Source: JAWXCE01 sp034440495
GTDB taxonomy: Bacteria > Pseudomonadota > Alphaproteobacteria > Rhizobiales > Rhodomicrobiaceae
NCBI GenBank assembly: GCA_034440495.1
Contig: JAWXCE010000049.1
Location: 1 to 36,617, forward strand
Length of the DNA: 36,617 bases
Reading direction: 5' to 3'
Notes under the pieces: model-generated
Database searches by the model: none
The model's input: the letters and a program-made list of their open reading frames with translations, nothing else
What the model was told of the DNA's origin: nothing
Shown here: positions 8,851 to 16,438 of the stretch, one piece after another
Position numbering within the stretch: position 1 is the first letter of the stretch
Layout: each line of letters starts with the position of its first letter
Made by a program: the position numbers and the translations under genes

Positions 8851-9453
8851 ATGAGAATGGCCTTATTCACGATAGCGGCCCTGTCTGCCCTTGCGGCGCC
8901 CTTCGCCGCGTCAGCACAAACGCCCCAGAAAACTGAGGTCGCTATTTTCGCAGGCGGCTGCTTCTGGTGCATGGAGGCGCCGTTTGACAAGCTTGAGGGC
9001 GTCATTTCCACTACATCCGGATTTGCGGGCGGCACGACGCCTAATCCGGTCTATCCAGCCACCGGCACCGATCACACGGAAGTGGTGCGCATCGTCTTCG
9101 ACCCGTCCAAAGTGTCATATGACAAGTTACTGAATGTGTTCTGGCGCAACATCGATCCGCTGGACGCTGGCGGGCAGTTCTGCGACCGTGGACCACAATA
9201 CCTCACAGCGATCTTCTATCAATCGGAGGAGCAGAAGCGCGTTGCCGAGGCTTCAAAGGCAGAGCTTAATGCAAACGCGAAACTTGGCGCGCCCATCGCC
9301 ACAAAAATAGCGCCCGCTCTGGCTTTCTACCCTGTGCAGGAATATCATCAGGACTACTACAAGAAAAACCCGATACAGTATAAAGTCTACCGCTACAACT
9401 GCGGTCGAGACCAGCGTTTAGAGCAAGTATGGGGTGAAAAGCCTAACTCGTAG
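8851..9453 (+). CDS. msrA: Peptide-methionine (S)-S-oxide reductase, exported
   Basis: The protein is 200 residues with a Sec signal peptide (MRMALFTIAALSALAAPFAASAQ). The catalytic motif GCFWCME places the nucleophilic Cys at 37, and a C-terminal YNCG supplies a likely resolving Cys. GGTTPNPVY, HTEVVRIVFDP and the EYHQDY stretch are typical of MsrA. An AAGGAG ribosome binding site lies just after the msrB stop. Together with msrB this gives a complete periplasmic methionine-sulfoxide repair pair. Most bacterial MsrA enzymes are cytoplasmic, so the signal peptide is notable. Electrons must be supplied by a membrane or periplasmic donor that is not encoded here. Confidence 0.95.
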   Translation: MRMALFTIAALSALAAPFAASAQTPQKTEVAIFAGGCFWCMEAPFDKLEGVISTTSGFAGGTTPNPVYPATGTDHTEVVRIVFDPSKVSYDKLLNVFWRNIDPLDAGGQFCDRGPQYLTAIFYQSEEQKRVAEASKAELNANAKLGAPIATKIAPALAFYPVQEYHQDYYKKNPIQYKVYRYNCGRDQRLEQVWGEKPNS

Positions 9454-9491
9454 AGCCTGTCCGGTTGAGATGGAAACAGTGTGCCCCTTTT

Positions 9492-9578
9492 GTCATGGCC
9501 GGGCTTGACCCGGCTATCCAGTTCTTTATGGGAGGCCAATTTAAGTCTCTGGATGGCCGGGTCAAGGCCGGCCATGAC
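9492..9578. repeat. Long inverted repeat of the GTCATGGCCGGG type
   Basis: The left arm 9492-9521 and the right arm 9549-9578 are 30 bases each and complementary at 28 positions, with a 27-base loop. They begin and end with GTCATGGCCGG and CCGGCCATGAC. Elements of this form are dispersed in many alphaproteobacterial genomes. It lies between the convergent msrA and CBS-domain genes and could also end transcription from both. Confidence 0.85.
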
Positions 9579-9592
9579 CTGAGTTTATCATG

Positions 9593-10909
9593 TTAGGGAC
9601 GGCCCAAAAATGAAGCGGCGTTGCCCATTCTTGTGATAAGCACTTGATCCACGCGCCGACCGTCCATATCCATGACTTCGAACTTATAGCTCGCGCGCTC
9701 GAACAGGTCGCCTTTTTTTGGCGCGCGGCCGAGATTGTCTATGATGAACCCGGCGATGGTTTTATAGTCAGCGTCTTCATCGAAAGCATCGACGTTCAGC
9801 GTGAGGTAAATCTCCTCGACCGGCGTCAGCCCATCCACCAGCCACGAACCATCTTCGCGCTGCACGATCTGGGCGCCTTCATCGTCCCCATAGTTGGACG
9901 GCAGCGCGCCTACGATCGCCTCGAGCCAGTCCGCCGCAGTTACGATGCCACCGGTTGTGCCATACTCGTCGATTACAATCGCCATGTGGGCGTTGTTGCT
10001 TTTGAAGAGCTCAAGTGCTTTAAAACAATCTATCGATCCCGAAAGCGCAAGCACCGGCTTAACCAGTTTGCGTACCCCCTCCGCTTCGTCGACCACGCGC
10101 CAGCCAATCAGGTCTTTTGCCCGGATGGTGCCAAGCACCGTATCGAAATCGCCATCGATAACAGGATAGCGCGAATGTCCGCCTTCTCGCACCTTGCGTA
10201 GGATCGCGGCGAACGGTTCGTTTACATCGATGAAATCCACGTCTACCCGATGAGTCATGATCGAATGCACATCACGGTCGCCAAGCCGGATGATGCGCTG
10301 GATCATGTCATGCTCGGTCGCATCGATAGCGCCGCTTTCAACGCCTTCCGCGATCACGGCCTTGACCTCAGCCTCGGTAACGCGGCTGTTCTCGTAATCG
10401 CCGCGGCCCATCAGACGCATCAGCAAATGCGCAGAGCCGTCAAGAATGCGCACCACAGGTGTGAACACAATTGATATGATCCACATGGGGCGTGCGGCGA
10501 ACAAAGCGAGTTTTTCCGGAGCGTTAAGCGCCAGCCTTTTAGGAACCAGCTCACCGATCACGACCGACAGATAAGTCAGCACCGTAACGACCAAGGCAAC
10601 GCCCACAACCTCGCCGTGTGGATTAATGAATGAAATTCCATTCAATGGCTCAGAAAGTTTTTCCGCGATTGTCGCGCCGCCATATGCGCCGGCCATGATC
10701 CCAATCAGGGTGATTCCGACCTGTACTGTCGATAAGAAACGGCCAGGGTCTTCGGCAAGCGATAACGCCAGCAGCGCATTCTTATCCCCCGAACGGGCTT
10801 TCTGCCTCAAGAGAGGTTTGCTGGCTGAAACAACCGCCAGTTCGGATAACGCAAAAAATCCGTTAAGAGCCAGAAGTAGCAAGATAACGATTATATCGCC
10901 TGTCAACAT
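9593..10909 (-). CDS. HlyC/CorC family (CNNM-type) membrane protein with CBS pair
   Basis: The product is 438 residues. The N-terminal DUF21/CNNM membrane region starts MLTGDIIVILLLLALNGFFALSELAVVSA, with the conserved small-residue and Glu pattern of that domain, and has further helices up to about residue 150. A CBS domain pair follows (around IMTHRVDVDFIDVNEPF and VIDEYGTTGGIVT). The C-terminal CorC_HlyC domain begins near GDDEGAQIVQREDGSWLVDG. The family is linked to magnesium or cobalt efflux and ion homeostasis. The label hemolysin often attached to it is historical and not supported here. The gene is single and leftward. The 128 bases between it and the next gene to the right show no clear feature. 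Confidence 0.92.
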   Translation of the reverse strand: MLTGDIIVILLLLALNGFFALSELAVVSASKPLLRQKARSGDKNALLALSLAEDPGRFLSTVQVGITLIGIMAGAYGGATIAEKLSEPLNGISFINPHGEVVGVALVVTVLTYLSVVIGELVPKRLALNAPEKLALFAARPMWIISIVFTPVVRILDGSAHLLMRLMGRGDYENSRVTEAEVKAVIAEGVESGAIDATEHDMIQRIIRLGDRDVHSIMTHRVDVDFIDVNEPFAAILRKVREGGHSRYPVIDGDFDTVLGTIRAKDLIGWRVVDEAEGVRKLVKPVLALSGSIDCFKALELFKSNNAHMAIVIDEYGTTGGIVTAADWLEAIVGALPSNYGDDEGAQIVQREDGSWLVDGLTPVEEIYLTLNVDAFDEDADYKTIAGFIIDNLGRAPKKGDLFERASYKFEVMDMDGRRVDQVLITRMGNAASFLGRP

Positions 10910-11037
10910 TCGACTTTAGCATCCATATGTCTAAGTGTCGTCCGAAACGTGTCATACGATACAGCGACGCATAGTTCGTTAACAATGGCATGCATGTATC
11001 AATGTTGCGGCAAATAAGAGAGCGGCGGCTCGTTGTC

Positions 11038-11223
11038 CTATTGGACGTCGCTCGGGCGTCCCCGAAAATAGTCGCGGATCTGGTTTTTAAGTTCGGGGAA
11101 AAATTCATTAACTCCATAGGTAATGAGCGCTATCCCTAAAAGATAGATGATGGCCTGAGGGATGAGAAGCACGAAAACTCCGGCGGCTATCGCCATCAAG
11201 GCGCGCAATTTTCCCGTCGGCAT
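11038..11223 (-). CDS. Small DUF3096-like membrane protein
   Basis: The product is 61 residues: a basic N-terminus (MPTGKLRALM), a long hydrophobic hairpin (AIAAGVFVLLIPQAIIYLLG and IALITYGVNEFF) and a charged tail (KNQIRDYFRGRPSDVQ). This resembles the tiny DUF3096 family of predicted membrane proteins of unknown function. It lies 41 bases after the end of the MFS gene on the same strand and may be co-transcribed with it. Its base composition matches its neighbours and no overlapping frame competes. Confidence 0.7.
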   Translation of the reverse strand: MPTGKLRALMAIAAGVFVLLIPQAIIYLLGIALITYGVNEFFPELKNQIRDYFRGRPSDVQ

Positions 11224-11264
11224 AGGTTTGAATCCTTTTCGCGGACTTATTGAAAAATAAATGT

Positions 11265-12512
11265 CTATAGTACTGGCGCTTGTGTAGCGCGGGGCAATCG
11301 CACTGCAATTACGAATGCAATTGCCGTTAAAACTGTCAGCGTTGCCAAAAGTTCCTCAAACATGCGGCCTCCGCTTGCAGCGGCGATCATGGGTATAGCG
11401 GCCGCACTTGCGCCGAAAGATACAAAGTAGCGCAGCGCGTAGGCCCGCGCGCGATATTCTGCGGCAATATTGCGCGCAATCATGGCGTCATGAACGGGGA
11501 TTTGGCCGAACACGCAAAACATCATGGCTGCCGCAGATATGGCCAGAAGCCAGCCATCCGCAAATGTCACCAGGGCGAGACACGGGATTTGCAACACTAA
11601 GAGAGCCGTGAGTACAGGTTTTTCCGAATAGCGGTCGATCAGCGGCCCTGCAATGAGCTGGGCGAATCCCGCGAAGAGAAACACGCCGAAAACGAAAACG
11701 CCAACGCCCGTGGCGCTGCTCGTGAGGTTAGTGAGACGTTCATCGAACAGCTTCGGCATTGCAACTGTCGTGGCGTTGAAGATCAAGCCAGCTAGCAGAA
11801 TGATCGCGAACAGCCGGATAAACAATGTGCGCACCGACGGCGAGCCGAACCGGAAATCGAGAGTTCTGAAGTTGCCCACCGACTTTGGCGCCTCCATTCG
11901 GGTTCCGGTGATCGTGAAGATATAAACGAGCCCAATCAGAATAAGTACGGCGCCGGGCGCTGCAAACGCTGCGCGCCAGGATGCCAAATCCGTCAAAACC
12001 CCCGTCGTTAACGCGGCGCTGGCGACGCCGAAATTGCCGAAAAACCCATTAATACCCAAAACTCGCCCCCGTCTTGCTGTCCCGTTGACTAGCAACGCTG
12101 GCGCTATGGGGTGGTAAATTGCGGCGAAAGCACCGAGTATGCTGAGGCAAATAGCGAGTTGCAGCGGCGTTTTGGCCATAGCGGTCAGGCCGCACGCGGC
12201 GCCTGAGCCGATAAAAAACACCCCCATCATGCCATCGAGGCTCCAACGGTCGCCCAGCCATCCTGCGGGAAGCGAGCAGGCCCCGAAAGCGATGAAAGCG
12301 CCAAGCGATAGTGGCAGCAGTTCAGCGTAGGTAAGGCCGAACTCGGCTGTCATGGAAAGCGCGGCAGCGGGGAAAATGAGCATGATAAGATGGTCAAGCG
12401 CATGCCCCGCATTCAGGAAGGGTGTGCGCGAAATGGCGGTTGGCGGCAAAACAGTCGATGGCGATAACAATGGTAGCTCCCGGCAAACGAGGCAGACATC
12501 CGAATGTAGCAA
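11265..12512 (-). CDS. Major facilitator superfamily transporter, Fsr-like
   Basis: The protein is about 415 residues with some twelve hydrophobic segments. NAGHALDHLIMLIFPA at the first helix, GWLGDRWS in the loop between helices 2 and 3, and GAFAAIYHPIAPALL resemble the fosmidomycin-resistance (Fsr) branch of the MFS. The substrate is unknown. The gene follows cyanase on the same strand after 32 bases, so it may belong to the cyanate operon, for example to export a product or import a related anion; this is inference from position only. The start is uncertain: a TTG at 12512 has GGAGG nine bases upstream, and a TTG at 12470 has GGGAG six bases upstream. Confidence 0.85.
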   Translation of the reverse strand: MLHSDVCLVCRELPLLSPSTVLPPTAISRTPFLNAGHALDHLIMLIFPAAALSMTAEFGLTYAELLPLSLGAFIAFGACSLPAGWLGDRWSLDGMMGVFFIGSGAACGLTAMAKTPLQLAICLSILGAFAAIYHPIAPALLVNGTARRGRVLGINGFFGNFGVASAALTTGVLTDLASWRAAFAAPGAVLILIGLVYIFTITGTRMEAPKSVGNFRTLDFRFGSPSVRTLFIRLFAIILLAGLIFNATTVAMPKLFDERLTNLTSSATGVGVFVFGVFLFAGFAQLIAGPLIDRYSEKPVLTALLVLQIPCLALVTFADGWLLAISAAAMMFCVFGQIPVHDAMIARNIAAEYRARAYALRYFVSFGASAAAIPMIAAASGGRMFEELLATLTVLTAIAFVIAVRLPRATQAPVL

Positions 12513-12544
12513 CCGGATGCGCCTCCGTTGATGCCGACAGGATT

Positions 12545-12994
12545 TTATTCGTAATATTTGTAGCTAAGGAACTTGCCGGACATGGTGATTTTCACACGGT
12601 CGCCCTTCGGGTCGGGCTTGCGCTCCATCACCATGTCAAAGTCGATGGCGGACATAATGCCGTCGCCGAATTCTTCCTCGATCAGCGCTTTCCACGCCGG
12701 GCCGTTTATCATCACCAGTTCGTAGAAGCGGTAAATCAGCGGATCGGTCGGGGGCATGGTGACGCCCGCGCCGCGCTCGGGGATTTCCGTGAGGATTTTC
12801 GCCTCCAGATCGGACAGGCCGAAAATCGGCTTGGCTTTCTCGGATTGCTCGGCGGTAAATCTCATTTGCCCGAGCAGTGCGCCGGTGACAAGCACGGGTG
12901 AACACCCGCCTATTTCCTCACAAATGGCTTTCCAGGTTAATCCCTTGGCGCGTTTGACATCCAAAATCTTCTCGGTGACTTGTTCTCTTTTCAT
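12545..12994 (-). CDS. cynS: Cyanate hydratase (cyanase)
   Basis: The product is 149 residues. It converts cyanate and bicarbonate to ammonia and carbon dioxide, supplying nitrogen and removing a toxic anion. An N-terminal helical domain precedes the conserved core PPTDPLIYRFYE...FGDGIMSAIDF. The catalytic residues map to Arg89, Glu92 and Ser115, matching Arg96, Glu99 and Ser122 of the E. coli enzyme. The ATG at 12994 is preferred because AAGGAAGAG lies just upstream and it avoids overlap with the ATPase gene; an ATG at 13027 is also in frame. It is the last enzyme of the operon that begins with the binding protein at 16228. Its position next to an nrt-type transporter points to cyanate as the imported substrate. 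Confidence 0.96.
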   Translation of the reverse strand: MKREQVTEKILDVKRAKGLTWKAICEEIGGCSPVLVTGALLGQMRFTAEQSEKAKPIFGLSDLEAKILTEIPERGAGVTMPPTDPLIYRFYELVMINGPAWKALIEEEFGDGIMSAIDFDMVMERKPDPKGDRVKITMSGKFLSYKYYE

Positions 12995-13013
12995 AAATCT
13001 CTTCCTTAAAAAA

Positions 13014-13928
13014 TCAAACGCTGACAAGCCCCGGTCGCTTGGCCGAACTATCAGGCGCGTTTTCGGCGGCTACATGCGGCCCCGGTATGCCGGGCGTCAC
13101 CAGCGGCGGATGGCTCGGGTTGTAAACCTTGCCTTTCATTTCCTCGGCGAAGGTCTTGCTGCGCGTGACGAGGAAATCCACAATGTGGTTGCGAACCGCG
13201 TAGTAGGCCGGATGCTTGTGCATATCCACGCGGGTCCGTGTTTTCGGCAGCGGATTGACTACGATCTCAGCGACGACGGCGCCTGGTCCGTTTGTCATCA
13301 GCACGATGCGGTCAGCGAGGTAAATCGCCTCATCCACGTCGTGCGTTATCATGAACACCGTCTGCCCGGCCCCGATGCGACGCACCTCATCCTGTAGCGT
13401 GCCGCGCGTGAGAGCGTCGAGCGCTGAGAACGGCTCGTCCATCAGCAGGATTTTCGGCTCTATGGAAAGCGCGCGCGCGATGCCGACGCGCTGCTTCATG
13501 CCGCCGGATAACTCGGACGGTTTTTTATGCTCCGAGCCGGTGAGCCCGACAAGGTCGATGAACTTTTGCGCCTGCTCACGCACCTTCGCGGCGCCCCAGT
13601 TCCGCCAGCGCGAAGTCACGGCGTAGGCGACGTTACCCATCACCGAGCGCCACGGCAGCAGCGCATGGCCCTGGAAAATCACGGCGCGGTCAAGGCTAGG
13701 GCCGGAGATGGCTTTGCGATCAACGATGACAGCGCCGGTAGAGGGCTCGTCCAAACCGGCAAGGATGTTGAGCACGGTGGTTTTACCGCAACCGGAATGT
13801 CCGATGACGCAGACAAAGTCGCCCTTGTCGATGGACAGCCACAAATCCTCGAAAATCGTGGTTTCTCCGCCGCCCGGCTTTGGATAGCGCTTGGCGATGC
13901 CTTCGATGGAGATAATTTTTTCTGTCAT
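13014..13928 (-). CDS. Nitrate/cyanate-type ABC transporter ATP-binding protein
   Basis: The protein is 304 residues. It has Walker A GHSGCGKT, Q-loop VIFQGHALLPW, signature LSGGMKQR, Walker B ILLMDEP and the switch His in MITHDVDEA. The sequence fits the NrtD/CynD/TauB group of ATPases serving nitrate, cyanate or sulfonate importers. A C-terminal tail of about 50 residues (from KTFAEEMKGKVYNP) extends past the nucleotide-binding domain. The gene begins 3 bases after the end of the permease gene and is followed by cynS after 19 bases, so translation is closely coupled. It would energise uptake by the permease and the Tat-exported binding protein. Confidence 0.93.
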   Translation of the reverse strand: MTEKIISIEGIAKRYPKPGGGETTIFEDLWLSIDKGDFVCVIGHSGCGKTTVLNILAGLDEPSTGAVIVDRKAISGPSLDRAVIFQGHALLPWRSVMGNVAYAVTSRWRNWGAAKVREQAQKFIDLVGLTGSEHKKPSELSGGMKQRVGIARALSIEPKILLMDEPFSALDALTRGTLQDEVRRIGAGQTVFMITHDVDEAIYLADRIVLMTNGPGAVVAEIVVNPLPKTRTRVDMHKHPAYYAVRNHIVDFLVTRSKTFAEEMKGKVYNPSHPPLVTPGIPGPHVAAENAPDSSAKRPGLVSV

Positions 13929-13931
13929 GGA

Positions 13932-14780
13932 TCAATCCGGATAGCTGACGGCACGGCCAAACCGGGCCAGCATTTGGTCCAGCAACATACCCGTCAGGCC
14001 GATGAGTAAAATGGAGATTATCACATTAGCAATGGAGAGGTTGTTCCACTCGTTCCAAACGAAATAGCCAATACCGGTGCCGCCCACGAGCATCTCCGCC
14101 GCCACGATCACCAGCCATGCGATGCCAATGGAAATGCGCATGCCGGTAACGATGGTAGGCGCCGCGGCGGGCAAAATTACCGTGAAGGCAAGGCGTAGAG
14201 GCGAGACCTCCAAAGTGCGCGCCACGTTCAGCCACTCCTTGCGCACCGCCGAGACGCCGAACGCGGTGTTGAGCAGCATCGGCCAGACGGAGCAGATGAA
14301 GATGACGAAGATGGAGGAAGTGCTCGAATCCTTGATGGTGTAAAGCGCCAGCGGCATCCACGCGAGGGGTGAAACCGGTTTCAGCACTTGAATGAACGGG
14401 TCGAACGCGCGATTGAGTAGCGGCGACATGCCGATGACGAAGCCGACGGGAATAGCGACGGCGACAGCCAGCAGATAACCCAGCAGCACGCGGCCAAGCG
14501 AGTAAGCGAGTTGAATGCCCAGCCCTTTGTCGTTCGGCCCCTTGTCGTAAAACGGGTCGCTCAAATGCTCCCAGATTTTAGCGGCCACCTGACCGGGCGT
14601 CGGGAACGCGGAGGCGCCCTCCGTGGCCGTCTTGCCCATCAGCTTCGCATACTCCGGATCCAGGCCCGTAGAGACGCCGCCACCCATCGTCGAAAGCTGC
14701 CAGATTCCGATGAAAGAGCCAAAAATTATCAACGAAAGCGCAGCGCCGCGGACTTTGGGCGAACCCAGCAACCAATCCAT
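13932..14780 (-). CDS. Nitrate/cyanate-type ABC transporter permease
   Basis: The product is 282 residues from the ATG at 14780, which has AAAAGGA just upstream; an upstream start at 14825 would add 15 residues. It has about six hydrophobic helices and a cytoplasmic loop EVSPLRLAFTVILPAAAPTIVTG, the EAA-type motif of BPD_transp_1 permeases. RISIGIAWLVIVAAEMLVG is typical of the NrtB/TauC/SsuC group. The insert between helices 1 and 2 (about STMGGGVSTGLDPEYAKLMG onward) is seen in nitrate and cyanate permeases. It lies between the binding-protein gene and the ATPase gene in one leftward operon. Confidence 0.93.
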   Translation of the reverse strand: MDWLLGSPKVRGAALSLIIFGSFIGIWQLSTMGGGVSTGLDPEYAKLMGKTATEGASAFPTPGQVAAKIWEHLSDPFYDKGPNDKGLGIQLAYSLGRVLLGYLLAVAVAIPVGFVIGMSPLLNRAFDPFIQVLKPVSPLAWMPLALYTIKDSSTSSIFVIFICSVWPMLLNTAFGVSAVRKEWLNVARTLEVSPLRLAFTVILPAAAPTIVTGMRISIGIAWLVIVAAEMLVGGTGIGYFVWNEWNNLSIANVIISILLIGLTGMLLDQMLARFGRAVSYPD

Positions 14781-14866
14781 GCAATTCCTTTTAGTAGCCT
14801 GCTCGACGCTTCTGTAAGCATTCAAACTTCGCGCCAGCCTTTCCGCCGGCGCGACGTCTGGGCGAC

Positions 14867-16228
14867 TTACGCCTTTTTGATTTTGAAGCTGGCGAGATAT
14901 TCCTCGGGCTTTGATGGATCGAACGGCTTGCCCATGACGCTGAAGGTTTTTGTCGTGGACGTTGGCGGGGTCAGCCCAGCCTCCTTCATTAGCTTGGTTG
15001 CGTCCGTCGCAAGATAGACCCGCTTGGCTACCTCCGCGTAGTTCACCTCACCTTTGATCTGCCCCCAGCGCTTCATCTGGGTCAAAATCCAGATGGCGAA
15101 GCTTTCATAGGGGAACGGGTCGAAATCTATCCGGTTCGGGGCTTTGACGATATTGCCTAAACCGTCCGCGAATGTGCCGGTTAGGATTTGCTCGACCACG
15201 ATCAGGGGCTGGTTGAGGTAATTGGCCGGAGCGATGGCCTCGGCGATCTGCTTACGGTTTTCGGCCTTGGCCGCGAAGGCCGTCGCCTCGATGATGGATT
15301 TGAGGAGCGCGCGATAAGTGTTCGGCATCGTGGTGACGAACTCCTGGCTCGCGGCGAAAGCGCAACATGGATGTCCTTCCCACAAATCCTTGGAGAGAAT
15401 GTGAATGAACGCCACGTTCTCGTAAACGGCGCGCTGGTTGACCGGGTCGGGCGCCAGGAAGCCGTCGATGTTGTCCGCCTTCAGGTTGGCGACCATCTCG
15501 GGTGGCGGCACCGCGCGGATGGAAACGTCCACGTCCGGATCAAGCCCAGCCTCCGCAAGGTAATAGCGAAGCAGGTAGTTGTGCATCGAGTAATCGAAAG
15601 GAATGGCGAAGCGGAAGCCTTTCCAGTCCTTGGGATTGCGCTTGTCCTTGTGCTTCAGCGCTAACGTAATGGCCTGACCGTTGATGTTCTCCACCGCTGG
15701 CATGGTGAAGGGGACGGGGTTTGAGCCAACGCCGAGCGAAATCGCCAGCGGCATCGGCGATAACATGTGCGCCGCGTCATACTCCTTGTTCAGCGTCTTG
15801 TCGCGAATGACGGCCCAACCAGCGGTTTTCACCACTTCGACGTTGAGCTTGTTCTTGGAGTAAAAACCCATCGGCGCCGCCATGATGATTGGCGTGGCGC
15901 AGGTGATCGGGATAAAGCCGATTTTGAGGTCAGCCTTTTCGAGTGGCCCGGTATCGGCGAAAACTTCGGTTATCGCGCCGAGTGGCAAAAACTGCGAAAT
16001 GGCAACGAGAGCAGTGGTGGCCCCCACGGTGCGCAGGAAATTACGGCGCTCATTGTCGTCCGGGAACACGGCTCGCACCACAGCGCTTTCAACTGCGCGC
16101 GAAATACGGCCGTCTTCGCCGAGAGCGGCAGCGGCGTCATGCTCCGCCTGGCTTCCGTGATTGCCGCAATTACAGCCTGATTTTTTGAGGTGATTATTCG
16201 GATTGAACGGATCGTCAAACATCGACAT
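14867..16228 (-). CDS. Tat-exported substrate-binding protein of a nitrate/cyanate ABC transporter
   Basis: The protein is 453 residues. The first 58 are unusual: MSMFDDPFNPNN, then a GCNCGNHG motif (Cys19, Cys21, His24), then a charged stretch before the twin-arginine signal ERRNFLRTVGA (Arg61-Arg62) and a hydrophobic segment. The mature part begins near EKADLKIGFIPITCATPIIM and matches NrtA/CynA-type binding proteins of the NMT1/THI5-like fold. SPMPLAISLGVGSNPVP and DNIDGFLAPDPVNQRAV are typical. It is the first gene of the operon that continues with permease, ATPase and cyanase. Cyanate is the most likely ligand given cynS, though nitrate, nitrite or bicarbonate cannot be excluded, because this family binds several small anions. 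Confidence 0.93.
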   Translation of the reverse strand: MSMFDDPFNPNNHLKKSGCNCGNHGSQAEHDAAAALGEDGRISRAVESAVVRAVFPDDNERRNFLRTVGATTALVAISQFLPLGAITEVFADTGPLEKADLKIGFIPITCATPIIMAAPMGFYSKNKLNVEVVKTAGWAVIRDKTLNKEYDAAHMLSPMPLAISLGVGSNPVPFTMPAVENINGQAITLALKHKDKRNPKDWKGFRFAIPFDYSMHNYLLRYYLAEAGLDPDVDVSIRAVPPPEMVANLKADNIDGFLAPDPVNQRAVYENVAFIHILSKDLWEGHPCCAFAASQEFVTTMPNTYRALLKSIIEATAFAAKAENRKQIAEAIAPANYLNQPLIVVEQILTGTFADGLGNIVKAPNRIDFDPFPYESFAIWILTQMKRWGQIKGEVNYAEVAKRVYLATDATKLMKEAGLTPPTSTTKTFSVMGKPFDPSKPEEYLASFKIKKA

Positions 16229-16360
16229 CTGCGGTGCTCCCCATTGCCTTATGGAATGGGGATAGCAACGCTTGTGCCAGATGATCGTTTGGTTAGAAAA
16301 GCTAGACGAACGTTCTATTTATTTATCATAAGCCTAGCAGAACAAGATGCACTAAGTGCT

Positions 16361-16375
16361 TGTTATACTATAACA
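16361..16375. promoter_or_regulatory. Perfect 15-bp palindrome upstream of the cyanate operon
   Basis: TGTTATACTATAACA is a perfect 7-1-7 inverted repeat in the 210-base gap between the start of the binding-protein gene (16228) and the end of the GTP cyclohydrolase II gene (16439). A second short palindrome, GCACTAAGTGC, lies immediately beside it at 16349-16359, and GAACGTTC is at 16308-16315. This is the only upstream region of the leftward operon, so these are candidate operator sites. The regulator is not in the window. Confidence 0.5.
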
Positions 16376-16438
16376 TGTTGAGATAGATTGGCTTTATTGC
16401 ATGCACTAGACCTATGTCCGCCTAATTTTTAGGCAAGA

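Noticed and set aside
9593..10909. Annotation as a hemolysin
   Set aside because: The domain set (DUF21, CBS pair, CorC_HlyC) points to ion homeostasis; the hemolysin name is historical.
16420..16434. Short hairpin GCCTAA/TTAGGC just after ribA as a terminator
   Set aside because: The stem is only 6 bp with no U-run in the leftward direction, so it is too weak to call.
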